Source: Arthrobacter sp. ISL-5 (GTDB taxonomy: Bacteria; Actinomycetota; Actinomycetes; Actinomycetales; Micrococcaceae). From it: a DNA stretch of 64,000 nt. Within the stretch, counting starts at the first letter, position 1, and each line of letters starts with the position of its first letter. A program made the translations under genes and the position numbers. Under the pieces are notes generated by a model. That model was not told the DNA's origin, searched no databases, and saw nothing but the letters and a program-made list of their open reading frames with translations. The stretch lies in assembly GCF_018613835.1 (NCBI RefSeq), contig NZ_JAGGPM010000029.1:62001-126000 (forward strand), read 5' to 3'. This document shows, piece after piece, positions 42,713-51,519 of the stretch.

Positions 42713-43878
42713 CTTCGACTCCTCAGGAGAGTTTGCTCCTTTTCGCCCTTGTCCAAATCCATCCGGAAGCCGGACAGCGTGGCTTTCAGATTGTCCTGCT
42801 TGGCGCGGGCCTCGGAATTGATATCTCTGAGTTTGTCTCCAGCCAGCTTTGCCGCATCGCTGGCAAGCTTGGCCGCATCTTTCACTTGGTTGCGATCGAA
42901 ACGGTTCAGCAAAAAGCCCAGTGGGCCAGGCAGATCGCCCTCGCTCTCGATCAGCACGGCCGCCAAAGCTTCGGTGCCGTTAAGCAGATTCTGTACCACT
43001 TTTCCCCGGATTTGCCTCGCTTGAGCCCACCGGGCGTATCTTTCGAACGGAAGCATGACTGACAGCGGCAGGATCAGCTCCAAGCCAACGCGTTTGGTCA
43101 CCTCGATTTTGTCTCCGTCGAACTTTGCCGACGAAAACAGCACGAAGTCCTCACCCACTGACAGCGCTTCGTCATCTTCCACTAGCCCAGCGAGGACTTT
43201 GCGAAGTTCATCGATGTCATCGCAGGCCTTCTCTATGAGGAGATCCCTGAACTTGAAAACGTCCAGGTTCGGCAGAAGATCAGACTTAGACAGCGCTATT
43301 ATCCAGATGCGCGGAAAGACGGAAAGAGGCTCGCCCCCATCTAACAGGTCATCCTTTAGCGATAAAAGTCCGTTGCGGAAATTAGTCAACAAGGACTTTA
43401 GGTACTTCTCCTCCTCTCCGGAGTTGTCGAGCAGCCGCTGACCATCCACCAGCAAGAGAGCTACGTCAGAACCCAGCAAGGACCTGAACGTGTCAACCTT
43501 GCGTTGGGCCTCGGGCCCGTTCACGTTTTCCTCGAACCACTCCCCCGGGTAGTCGTGCCAGACGAGCCGGAGGGCCTCGACCGGGCTGGGCCTCCTCTGC
43601 CTGGCGGCAACCCCATCTTTTAGCTTGATTTTGAAAGAGTAGGACGTGGCAGCGAAACGGGTGATCCCGGGCGGCTGCGCAGAATTCTTCATGCCAAGGT
43701 AATTTTTATGTAGCCGATTGCCTTGGCCAATATCGTCCGGCACTACATGGAACAGACTCTTCTGCAGGTACTGAGACTCTTGCGTGGCTCCGTAGAACGA
43801 GGAGATCATGACGGTCTTGCCGCTTCCACTCTCTCCAAACACTGCAATGTGCTGTTCTCCTGCTCTCTTCACTGGCAT
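42709..43878 (-). CDS. P-loop GTPase-like protein (conflict-system type)
   Basis: 389 aa. The G1 loop is HIAVFGESGSGKTVMISSFY at the very N-terminus. The G3-like switch is LVWHDYPGEWFEENV (DxxG at ~109), and the G4-like specificity motif is IIALSKSDLLPNL (SKSD at ~202). After residue ~290 the protein turns into a long charged helix (VKDAAKLASDAAKLAGDKLR, then DINSEARAKQDNLKATLSGF), probably a coiled coil. Such TRAFAC-like GTPases with a helical tail occur in bacterial conflict systems as switchable scaffolds. It is divergent from the AddB/AddA-like pair across 282 bp, so a shared system is possible but unproven. Confidence 0.7.
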   Translation of the reverse strand: MPVKRAGEQHIAVFGESGSGKTVMISSFYGATQESQYLQKSLFHVVPDDIGQGNRLHKNYLGMKNSAQPPGITRFAATSYSFKIKLKDGVAARQRRPSPVEALRLVWHDYPGEWFEENVNGPEAQRKVDTFRSLLGSDVALLLVDGQRLLDNSGEEEKYLKSLLTNFRNGLLSLKDDLLDGGEPLSVFPRIWIIALSKSDLLPNLDVFKFRDLLIEKACDDIDELRKVLAGLVEDDEALSVGEDFVLFSSAKFDGDKIEVTKRVGLELILPLSVMLPFERYARWAQARQIRGKVVQNLLNGTEALAAVLIESEGDLPGPLGFLLNRFDRNQVKDAAKLASDAAKLAGDKLRDINSEARAKQDNLKATLSGFRMDLDKGEKEQTLLRSRR

Positions 43879-44160
43879 ACGAGGAGCTTACGCGAACCGG
43901 CAACCAGCAGCCTCCATCCCGCAATCACAGGGAACGCCGTGTCATTCGTGTTCATATTCCTCTCCCCGGGAACCGTAGCTGGCTCGGCTGCACGCCACGG
44001 TTGAAACGACCTTACTCGGCGTCGTCGCCACCCGGCTGCTTCACGCCACACTCGACGCCGATGACGACTCGCTTCCTCACCCAACGCGTCGCAACCTTCA
44101 TTGTCCGACCCCGCCCATATGATCTAGGAACTGTCGCTCCAACACGTCCCGGGGGATGAT

Positions 44161-46839
44161 GTGAACGTTTTGTTTGGCCTGTACCTGGACCGCGCTCCAT
44201 GGACCTACCGCGATTCCGCACTCGGCACAGTCCGGCTCGGTCCACTGGGGTTGGCCCAGCTCCTGCAGACCCGGCTCGGACTCACCGGACCCGACGCGCG
44301 GCACTCCACTCGGATCAGGCAGTTCATGGGCCGGCTCGCGGAGCAGGACACCCCGGAAGCCTGGTTCCACGGTTCCTTCTCTGTCGATCCGTGGTCCACG
44401 GCCATCGACCTGTTGAACATGCGCGACGAACTTGTCGTCAACGGATGGACGGGCCTCGCCCCTGACGGTTCTACCGCCAAGCTAAAGGCCCTCTCTGCCC
44501 TGGAACAGAGTAGGCTCCCCCTCGACCGGGCGTTCGCCGACTACCCGCTTGAACTCGTCCATGAGCTCGAGAGCGAAGCCACAGCCCTCTGGCCGCTCGG
44601 AATTTCGCGGCTGGAACTGCAGCACCCCCGCGGCTCGTTCCCCGCCATCTGGAGCCGCCTCATCGGCGCTCTGGAGCGCCGCGGCGTGACGGTCCTCGAG
44701 CCGTCCGTCCCGACGGATCCCGTGGGCGAAGTGACCGTTCTCGTCGCCAGGACCGAATGGGAGGCAGCGGAGCACACGGCCCGTTGGCTCGCGTCCGCGG
44801 ATACTACCGCACGGAACTCCGCCACGGATCGCTCCGCCGTCGTCGCCTCCACGAGCACGGCGCTGCTCGATCAGGAACTGCAGCTCCGAGGACTGCCGCG
44901 AATCGGTGTCAGCAGCCGTTCCCGGTGGCGGGCCATGGACCAGATCATTCCCCTCTTCTTCACCGTCATCTGGGGACCGGTGGACGTCCAACTGCTGGGC
45001 GAGTTCCTCAACCTCCCCGTCAGCCCCGTCCGGCGCGGAGCCGTCCGGCATCTACTCCGCGCCCTCGCCGCCCAGCCAGGCACCGGCGGCGATGAATGGC
45101 TCAGCGCCCTCCAAAAGATCAGCGACGACGAGACTCTCGGCCCCGCTGTAGCGGCAGAGCTGGACCAGCTTTTTGTCACCGGGCTGCTGGCCGACGACGG
45201 AACTGTCACCGGCAGCGCCGTCGTCGAACGCACGCAGTGGCTGCGCACCCAACTCAGCCGCCGCGTACAGGTCTACCCTCAACTTGAAGGCGTGCTTAGC
45301 CAACTCAAAGAGCTTATAGTCTTGATCGACGGGCCGGAACCGGTAAGCCGCAAGACCATTGCACGGATCCTGGAATCCGTCATACCCGCCAGCACCAGTC
45401 CTTTGGCCGGCGGCGAGGCGGCACCCTGGGTCACACTGCACAGCCTCGGGGAACTGTGCGACGACGTCGACGCGCTCGTCTGGTGGGGGTGCCAGGATGA
45501 CGGCCAGGTCCGGTCCCGGCACTGGGACGACGCCGAATGCCAGGCCCTGCTCGGCGCCGGCGTTGCCCTGCCCGATCCTGCGGCCTTGGCGGAGCTGGAA
45601 CTCTCCGTCGCAGTGGACGCTGCCCGGCGCTGTAAGCGGCTGCTGCTGGTGCGCGCCGCGGAGATCAGCGGGGAGCCAACGAAGGCCCACCCGGTGCTGT
45701 CTTCACTGGCCTTCAGCACCCTCCCGTCGCCGCTGCCGGGAACCCCCGAGGAGAGTAAGAAGGCGGTAGGACACGCCATCTCGGCCTTCAGCACCACCCC
45801 CACCGAGCTGGTGTGTGACGGTGTCTGGCGCCTCGCGGGCCGAACCGCCGCGTTGACACCAGTGCAGGCCGCCCCGACCAGGCGGGTGCCAGCATCCCAC
45901 GATCTGGGTCCCCGTCCGGAGTTCATGCCGGACAAGCTCTCCTACTCGCAGCTCAGCACGTTGATTGGCTGCTCGATGAAGTGGGTCCTGGAGAAGAAGG
46001 GCCGGCTGAAGGTAGGCGACGCGCAGTCCGTGCCCACCGGGAACACCATGATCGGCACCTTGGTCCACAGGGTGGTGGAGGAACTCTTCGGAGAGCTTTA
46101 CGCCGCGAACCGCGCCGTGCCCGAGCCGGCGGAAGTCCAGGCCAAACTGGACCGACTCGTGCCGCACTACGCCTCGGAGCTACTCCTGCCCGGCCGCGGC
46201 AGCATACTCGCTGGCCTCCGGCCCATCATCGAGAACTCGGTCATCAAGCTCTTCCAGACCCTGCAGACGCAGGGGGTCTACATCCGCGCCACCGAGCACG
46301 AGTTCAGCAAGCCGGCCCTGTTGAACGTCAACGGAACGCAGATCGAAGTCAAGGTCTCCGGCTACATCGATGTTCTGGCTGCAGACCAGCAAGCCGACCC
46401 CGTCGTGATCGATCTCAAGTGGACCAACCGCTCGAAGTACCGCCGCGAAGAAATCACCCAGGGCGACGCCATGCAGCTTGCCCTCTACCACTGGGCCCTG
46501 GACAACGGGCCGGACCCCATGTCCACCGTCGCCGAAGACGCAGCGATGTCCTACTACATGCTCAAGCAGGGCGAGTTCGCTTCGACCAGCACACTTTTCG
46601 GCCCGGCCTTGGCCAGCCCCGCGTCCAGCCGGAGCACTTGGCGACGCTCGGTCCGCGCCGCCGAATTCTCCATCTCGGAAGTTGTTGGCGGGCGCGTCCT
46701 CGCGGCCGGACGTCAGGAACTGGGCTCGTCCGCCGACCAGCGGGACATGGCAACGGCAGACGGCCGGCTCTACCAGAAGCCGCCCTGCAATTTCTGCGAC
46801 TTCTCCGCACTCTGCGGCCTCAAGGGGGACCTGTCATGA
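44161..46839 (+). CDS. AddB-like PD-(D/E)xK nuclease
   Basis: 892 aa from GTG 44161. The N-terminal ~560 residues form an inactivated-helicase-like region (VTVLVARTEWEAAEHTARWL, IPLFFTVIWGPVDVQLLGEF). The C-terminus is a RecB/AddB nuclease: a first Cys in TLIGCSMKWVLEKKG (~603), then TMIGTLVHRVVEELFG, the D...DLK active-site strand PVVIDLKWTNRSKYR (~748) and QLALYHWAL. It ends with the iron-sulphur Cys cluster PPCNFCDFSALCGL (~875). The four-Cys layout is the AddB signature. It overlaps the helicase partner by 4 bp. It is not the usual actinobacterial AdnAB, so this is an extra accessory recombination or defence nuclease. Confidence 0.8.
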   Translation: MNVLFGLYLDRAPWTYRDSALGTVRLGPLGLAQLLQTRLGLTGPDARHSTRIRQFMGRLAEQDTPEAWFHGSFSVDPWSTAIDLLNMRDELVVNGWTGLAPDGSTAKLKALSALEQSRLPLDRAFADYPLELVHELESEATALWPLGISRLELQHPRGSFPAIWSRLIGALERRGVTVLEPSVPTDPVGEVTVLVARTEWEAAEHTARWLASADTTARNSATDRSAVVASTSTALLDQELQLRGLPRIGVSSRSRWRAMDQIIPLFFTVIWGPVDVQLLGEFLNLPVSPVRRGAVRHLLRALAAQPGTGGDEWLSALQKISDDETLGPAVAAELDQLFVTGLLADDGTVTGSAVVERTQWLRTQLSRRVQVYPQLEGVLSQLKELIVLIDGPEPVSRKTIARILESVIPASTSPLAGGEAAPWVTLHSLGELCDDVDALVWWGCQDDGQVRSRHWDDAECQALLGAGVALPDPAALAELELSVAVDAARRCKRLLLVRAAEISGEPTKAHPVLSSLAFSTLPSPLPGTPEESKKAVGHAISAFSTTPTELVCDGVWRLAGRTAALTPVQAAPTRRVPASHDLGPRPEFMPDKLSYSQLSTLIGCSMKWVLEKKGRLKVGDAQSVPTGNTMIGTLVHRVVEELFGELYAANRAVPEPAEVQAKLDRLVPHYASELLLPGRGSILAGLRPIIENSVIKLFQTLQTQGVYIRATEHEFSKPALLNVNGTQIEVKVSGYIDVLAADQQADPVVIDLKWTNRSKYRREEITQGDAMQLALYHWALDNGPDPMSTVAEDAAMSYYMLKQGEFASTSTLFGPALASPASSRSTWRRSVRAAEFSISEVVGGRVLAAGRQELGSSADQRDMATADGRLYQKPPCNFCDFSALCGLKGDLS

Positions 46840-49800
46840 ACCACGCACTGAACAACGTCAGCATGATCACGGCCAGCGCCGGCACTGGCAAGACCTACAG
46901 CCTGATGGGCGAAATTTCCCGGGCAATCAACAGCGGTACGAAGCCGAGCCAGATCCTGGCCACCACCTTCACCAAGAAAGCCGCCGCCGAACTGATCGAC
47001 CGAGTCCAAGCCGAACTCTTCGGCCAGGAACGCCCCGACGCGGCCCGGCAGATGTCTGTCAGCATGGTGGGTACGGTCAACAGCGTCTGCAGCCGGCTGC
47101 TCCAGGAATACGCGGTCGATGCCGGGCTGTCGCCTGCCCTTCAGGTTATCGCCGAAGACGAACAGCTCCGGATCTTCCAGCTCGCCACGGACTCCGTGTT
47201 CGCAGAGTTCACTCCGCGGATCCAGCCGCTCGCCCGCCGGCTGGGACACGACGGCGAAGCCGACATCCGGGGCACCGACACCGACTGGCGCAAAGTCGTC
47301 CGGGATATCACGGATGCCGCCCGCAGCAACAGGATCTCCCCCGCGGCGCTGACGCATTCCGCTGTGGCGTCCTGGCAGGGACTACAGCGGGTTTTGGGTC
47401 CGGCCCGCCTCGACGACCGCGCAACCTGGTCCAACCAGCTCCTCCAAGGGCTCATGAGCCTTCGCGGGCTAGCCACTGAGATCGCCGAATCCGGAAAAAC
47501 TCCACCTAAGAATCTCTTGGCCTCGATCGCCCTGCTGGAGCCGGTCCTGACCCATGCGTCGCCGGAAGATGCTCCTTGGCGTTTCTGGATCGAGGCAGCC
47601 GGCGTCTCCAACGCAAACGCAAAACGGCTGCTGGAGGGTTACATTTCAGCGGTCGAAATCGATCTAACCTCCAACCCGGCATTCCAGACCGAGCTGCGGG
47701 AATTCACCCAATTGGTGTTTGCCTGCGCCGCTGCCTGTTTGGACCGATTCGCGGACTTCAAGCGGCAGTACGGACTGATTGACTTCGCGGATCAGGAAAC
47801 GCTGGTTCTGGATCTGCTGGAGAACACCCCGGAATTCCGCGCCTCCATCACCGGACGCATCAAGTTCATGGTGGTGGATGAGTTCCAGGACACGAGCCCC
47901 CTGCAGCTCCAGCTGTTCACCAAGTTCGCCGAGCTGGTGGACAAGGTGGTCTGGGTGGGCGATTCAAAGCAGGCCATCTACGAATTCCGGGGCACCGACC
48001 CGGAACTCATGAAAGCCATGGCCGCCCGCGTTGAGAGCAAAACCCAGCTTCATGATTCCTGGCGATCCAAGGAAGCCGTCATTGACCTCTCCAACGCGAT
48101 CAGCTTCGCCATTTTCCCGGAGCTCGGCGAGGACGAAGTCCGTCTGACGGTGCCCGAGGCCCGCCGTGATGAGACTCATCCCAAGAACGCCTTGGGCGGC
48201 GCCCGGGAGGCATGGACACTGGCCGCGAAGACCGTGCCGGAGCAGCGGCGGGCGGTCGCCGCCGGCGTCGTGGATCTTATCCAGCGACGAGGCTTCAGGG
48301 GGTCCGACGTCGCAGTCCTCGCCAGATCAAACGACGCTGGGGCGGCCATTGCCGCGGAACTGGCCGCGTTCGGAGTCAAGGCAACCACCAACACCTCCTC
48401 ATTGTTTGCCGCACGGGAAATCCAACTGGTCCGCGCCGGGATGGCCTTCGTCGCGTCCGACGACGACACCGTCGCCCTGGCCGAGCTGGCGCACCTGCAT
48501 CCTGACCATCCCCAGTTCGACCGTTGGGTGCCCGCCCTTTTCGACGCCGAGGAGCCAACAGCAGAGCTCCGGCGCTGGGCCGACGACCCGCTGGTGTCCG
48601 GCCTAGTGGAGCTCCGCGGTCTGGCGTCGGTGTGCACGCCCACCGAGATCATGGAAGAGGTCACATCGCGCCTCGGGGTTGCCCGGCTCATCAAAAAGTG
48701 GAGCAACCCTGGAACCCGGCTCAAGAATCTGGACGCGCTGCGCTCCCTGCTGGAGCAGTACTACGAATCGTGTGCCGCGCTGAGCAAGCCCGTGACGCTG
48801 AGCGGATCGCTCCGGTTTCTGGCCGACGCCGACAGCACCGGCAGCGAGAACTTCGGCGACGACGTCGTGAACGTGCTGACCTACCACAAGGCCAAGGGGC
48901 TGGAATGGCCGGCCGTTGTGCTGGCGAGCCTCGACACCGAGGTAGTGGCGAAGCCGTGGGGCGTGGCGGTCGAAGGCGTCGACGAGATCGACGTCAGCGA
49001 TCCTCTCGTCGGACGCTGGATCCGCTTCTGGGCTTGGCCGTTCGGCACCAAGGGGTTCAAGCCTCTCTCCGGAGTGGCCGACTCCTCGGCCGTCGCGCAG
49101 CGGGCCTTGGCACGGCGCCAGGCCGACTCTGCGCGGGTGCTCTACGTGGGCCTCACGCGCTCTGTCAGCGTGACCTGCCTGGCGGCCGCCAAGCCCGCGC
49201 CGGCTTCGTTGAACTCGCTGGGGACTGGCCCGATTGTGGAGTGGGCTGAGGGAGCCCGTAACGAAGGAACCTTGACTGTCCAAGGGCGCAACGGCGAACA
49301 CACTCTCTCCATGGATGCGTTCAGCTACGAGCCAGCGGATGGACCCGCCGACACAGACGGCGGCTCCAATGTCGAGTACGAGGACTGCCTGACCGCCAAC
49401 GCGCCGGTTTCGCACAAACCTGCCCGGGTAACCGCCAGCTCTTTGGAGAGCTTCGGGTTCGCAGCCGACGTCACCGAGGCGGCAGCCCTCGGCCCGCAAC
49501 TGATTCCGCACGGGGCGGCCAATTGGGACCAGGTGGGTTCCGCCATCCATGGTTACTTCGCCCTGCCTCTCGGCGAGATGGGTGACTCCGCCCGGCTCTC
49601 GGCGGCACAGCGGCTTCTGGACCGCTGGGGTGCGGCCTCCGCCGTCGGACCGGGTGTCTTGGTGGACGCCGGTGAGCGGATGCTCGCCTTCTTCGCCCGG
49701 CACTACCCCGGCGCGACGGTCACCACGGAGCAGTCGGTTGCTTGGCGGAATGCTGACAACCAGCTCATGGAAGGGTGGATCGACCTCCTGCTGGAGACGC

Positions 49801-49985
49801 CTGCAGGTTATGTGCTGGTGGACCACAAGTCCTATCCGGGCAATGATCCGGTCGGTCACATCAAGGACAAGTACATCGGCCAGATGAGGGGGTATGCCGA
49901 AGCGATTGAGTCCATCACCGGGCGGCCCGTGGTCGAAACGCTGATCCACATGCCGGCGCTGGGGAAGGTGTACCGGATTAGCTAA
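46836..49985 (+). CDS. AddA-like UvrD/RecB helicase-nuclease
   Basis: 1049 aa from ATG 46836, overlapping the previous stop (ATGA); the longer frame from 45981 is only a shadow. Motif I is MITASAGTGKTYSLMGE (~10-20), Ia ILATTFTKKAAAELIDR, II FMVVDEFQDTSPLQLQ (~346), III VVWVGDSKQAIYEFRG, V VNVLTYHKAKGLEWPAVVLA and VI ARVLYVGLTRSVSVTCL. The final ~120 residues carry a second nuclease domain: LMEGWIDLLLETPAGYVLVD then HKSYPG (~996), with QMRGYAEAI. This is the AddA architecture. With the AddB-like partner it would unwind and degrade DNA from ends. Its location in a defence-rich region suggests anti-phage use (inference). Confidence 0.85.
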   Translation: MNHALNNVSMITASAGTGKTYSLMGEISRAINSGTKPSQILATTFTKKAAAELIDRVQAELFGQERPDAARQMSVSMVGTVNSVCSRLLQEYAVDAGLSPALQVIAEDEQLRIFQLATDSVFAEFTPRIQPLARRLGHDGEADIRGTDTDWRKVVRDITDAARSNRISPAALTHSAVASWQGLQRVLGPARLDDRATWSNQLLQGLMSLRGLATEIAESGKTPPKNLLASIALLEPVLTHASPEDAPWRFWIEAAGVSNANAKRLLEGYISAVEIDLTSNPAFQTELREFTQLVFACAAACLDRFADFKRQYGLIDFADQETLVLDLLENTPEFRASITGRIKFMVVDEFQDTSPLQLQLFTKFAELVDKVVWVGDSKQAIYEFRGTDPELMKAMAARVESKTQLHDSWRSKEAVIDLSNAISFAIFPELGEDEVRLTVPEARRDETHPKNALGGAREAWTLAAKTVPEQRRAVAAGVVDLIQRRGFRGSDVAVLARSNDAGAAIAAELAAFGVKATTNTSSLFAAREIQLVRAGMAFVASDDDTVALAELAHLHPDHPQFDRWVPALFDAEEPTAELRRWADDPLVSGLVELRGLASVCTPTEIMEEVTSRLGVARLIKKWSNPGTRLKNLDALRSLLEQYYESCAALSKPVTLSGSLRFLADADSTGSENFGDDVVNVLTYHKAKGLEWPAVVLASLDTEVVAKPWGVAVEGVDEIDVSDPLVGRWIRFWAWPFGTKGFKPLSGVADSSAVAQRALARRQADSARVLYVGLTRSVSVTCLAAAKPAPASLNSLGTGPIVEWAEGARNEGTLTVQGRNGEHTLSMDAFSYEPADGPADTDGGSNVEYEDCLTANAPVSHKPARVTASSLESFGFAADVTEAAALGPQLIPHGAANWDQVGSAIHGYFALPLGEMGDSARLSAAQRLLDRWGAASAVGPGVLVDAGERMLAFFARHYPGATVTTEQSVAWRNADNQLMEGWIDLLLETPAGYVLVDHKSYPGNDPVGHIKDKYIGQMRGYAEAIESITGRPVVETLIHMPALGKVYRIS

Positions 49986-49988
49986 TCC

Positions 49989-50244
49989 TCACCACCAGCG
50001 GCGACGGCAATCCGGGTTCTGGCAGGCCCATTTGGGCGTACCCCATTCGACTTTGCCCGTGGCGGCGTAGATGCGCTCTTCTAGCACGATCATGCAACCG
50101 GCGAACTCCGACTTCGGCATCTCTTGTCGGGCACGGCATGATCATCCCGTACGCGATTCGCCAGGCCTCGCTGCCGCAAATCGGGCACCTGCGCGTGGCA
50201 GTGCGTTTCGTCGTCTGCTCGGGGATTGTTCCATCGGAAATCAT
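49989..50244 (-). pseudogene. Small zinc-ribbon protein, frameshifted
   Basis: The N-terminal half (ATRRCPICGSEAWRIAYGM) is in one frame from about ATG 50244. The C-terminal half (MPKSEFAGCMIVLEERIYAA, then GKVEWGTPKWACQNPDCRRR and WW, stop at 49989) is in another, with the change near 50125. Joined, they give an ~85-aa protein with a CxxC and a C-x(4)-C pair, like a widespread actinobacterial zinc-ribbon family of unknown function. The end lies only 3 bp from the convergent AddA-like stop. Confidence 0.65.
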
Positions 50245-50418
50245 GGAAGCACTGTAAGCGGACGCTCTGACAGGAAGAGGCATCTTACGCGGTGGCGAGG
50301 GCGGTGGGTTCCCCATCCAGCCGGCTTACCGGCATACTCCGGCGTGATAGTCACCGCTCCGGACATAGCAGCCATCCCCACCGCGGGTTCATACGCGAGG
50401 ACTGGGCGTTGCAGGTAC

Positions 50419-51066
50419 TTACTCTGCGAACTCAAAGTCGACGGTGATTTCGGGATCCACGCTTGCAATGATTTCAGAGTAAAACACCTTGGCCTGTTCT
50501 TTCAGCGCCGCTGCGTTTTGGGTGATGTACTTCTGCTTGTTCTCGTCGCTGAGAATGTTGTTGATCATGCGAGTTTGAACGGCTGGCGGTGTCAGCCAGC
50601 TAAGCGGGTTGCTGCTCTCGAGAGGGTCCTCGAACACGGGATCGTCAAAGCCGATGCCAATAAATTGAGGGATGGCCACCCGAAACGACTTTGGGCCGGT
50701 GGGTTCGATCTTCACCTGTGACCCGTCGACGCCTAATTTTGCATCGAACTTGTACTGGATCAGCGTCGTTTTCTCGCTCGCGGGTATAGCCACGCCGAGA
50801 ATCTCTCCATTACTTTCGTGCCTCGTGACACCCTCGATGTGAAGGCTAAGCAAGGCGACCTCTTGCACGCGGGTGACGGCCTGAACCACCTGGGAATCAC
50901 GTTCGAGGGAGCTGCTGCTGAACAGGGCCTTGAGGGCGAGGGCGTTGAGTCCACCGGATGCGAATGCGGCGGCCGCTCCCCCAACCAGCAGCACGATGAG
51001 CAGCAAGACCGGCCAAAGCAGAACCCGCGCTTTGAAAAAGTTCATGAATGTTTTGAAGAAGTTCAC
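50419..51066 (-). CDS. DUF4230-like membrane-anchored protein
   Basis: 215 aa from GTG 51066 (GGAGAT upstream) or ATG 51045. One N-terminal membrane helix (VLLWPVLLLIVLLVGGAAAA, residues ~15-35) is followed by an outside domain with SQVVQAVTRVQEVALLSLHI, TTLIQYKFDAKLGVDGSQVK, FRVAIPQFIGIGFDDPVFED and a helical end. This is the DUF4230 pattern: a single anchor plus an extracytoplasmic beta-rich domain. Its function is unknown in the family. The stop is 174 bp from the zinc-ribbon remnant, and there is no clear operon partner. Confidence 0.75.
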   Translation of the reverse strand: MNFFKTFMNFFKARVLLWPVLLLIVLLVGGAAAAFASGGLNALALKALFSSSSLERDSQVVQAVTRVQEVALLSLHIEGVTRHESNGEILGVAIPASEKTTLIQYKFDAKLGVDGSQVKIEPTGPKSFRVAIPQFIGIGFDDPVFEDPLESSNPLSWLTPPAVQTRMINNILSDENKQKYITQNAAALKEQAKVFYSEIIASVDPEITVDFEFAE

Positions 51067-51519
51067 GGTGATTCGATCTCCAGCTTAAGTTCGACGTCAA
51101 AATTGCCTCGGAACTCAGCGCTGTTTACCGGCTACAACACATCGAATCGTCGAGTACCCTCGAACGATATACGAAAGCAGGGAGCGGCAGATTATGGCGC
51201 GCCCCGCCCGTCCTGGAAATCGCGTCGGTGGGCTGATACTCGACGGATGGCGCCGACAGCCGTGAAGGAACTGCTCCGCTCCTTGGCACGGGCCTGTGGC
51301 CCCAACGTGCCCATCATCTCTCTCGCCATTAGCAAAAAGTCCGGCTCCCCAGCGCGCCCATCGTCGACCAGCAGGCAGCCTTCGACGCAACCCGTCAGCC
51401 GGCCGATTTCATGCTCAGCATGGCCAGCTCGGCAAAACAGGACGGAAGGGCGCGCCCGGTCAGGCCGGACGCGCCCTCCGCGTGCGCCGAACCCGCGAGG
51501 TGGGTCGGCATCCCCTGAT
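51067..51519. other. Intergenic, 453 bp, with possible gene remnant
   Basis: No intact gene is seen. On the plus strand, pieces in two frames read like the end of a protein (VKELLRSLARACGPNVPIIS at ~51257 and VDQQAAFDATRQPADFMLSM at ~51370), so a decayed gene may lie here; I cannot name it. The permease terminator sits at 51444-51479. The upstream 50 bp must hold the promoter of the DUF4230 gene. Confidence 0.4.
51444..51479 (-). terminator. Rho-independent terminator of the permease operon
   Basis: GGAGGGCGCG and CGCGCCCTTCC (minus strand) form a 10-11 bp G/C-rich stem with a ~15-base loop, followed by TGTTTTGCC. It lies about 40 bp after the permease stop at 51520. Confidence 0.65.

Noticed and set aside
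48603..49949. Minus-strand open frame of 448 codons opposite the AddA-like gene
   Set aside because: Shadow frame; the plus strand carries all helicase and nuclease motifs.
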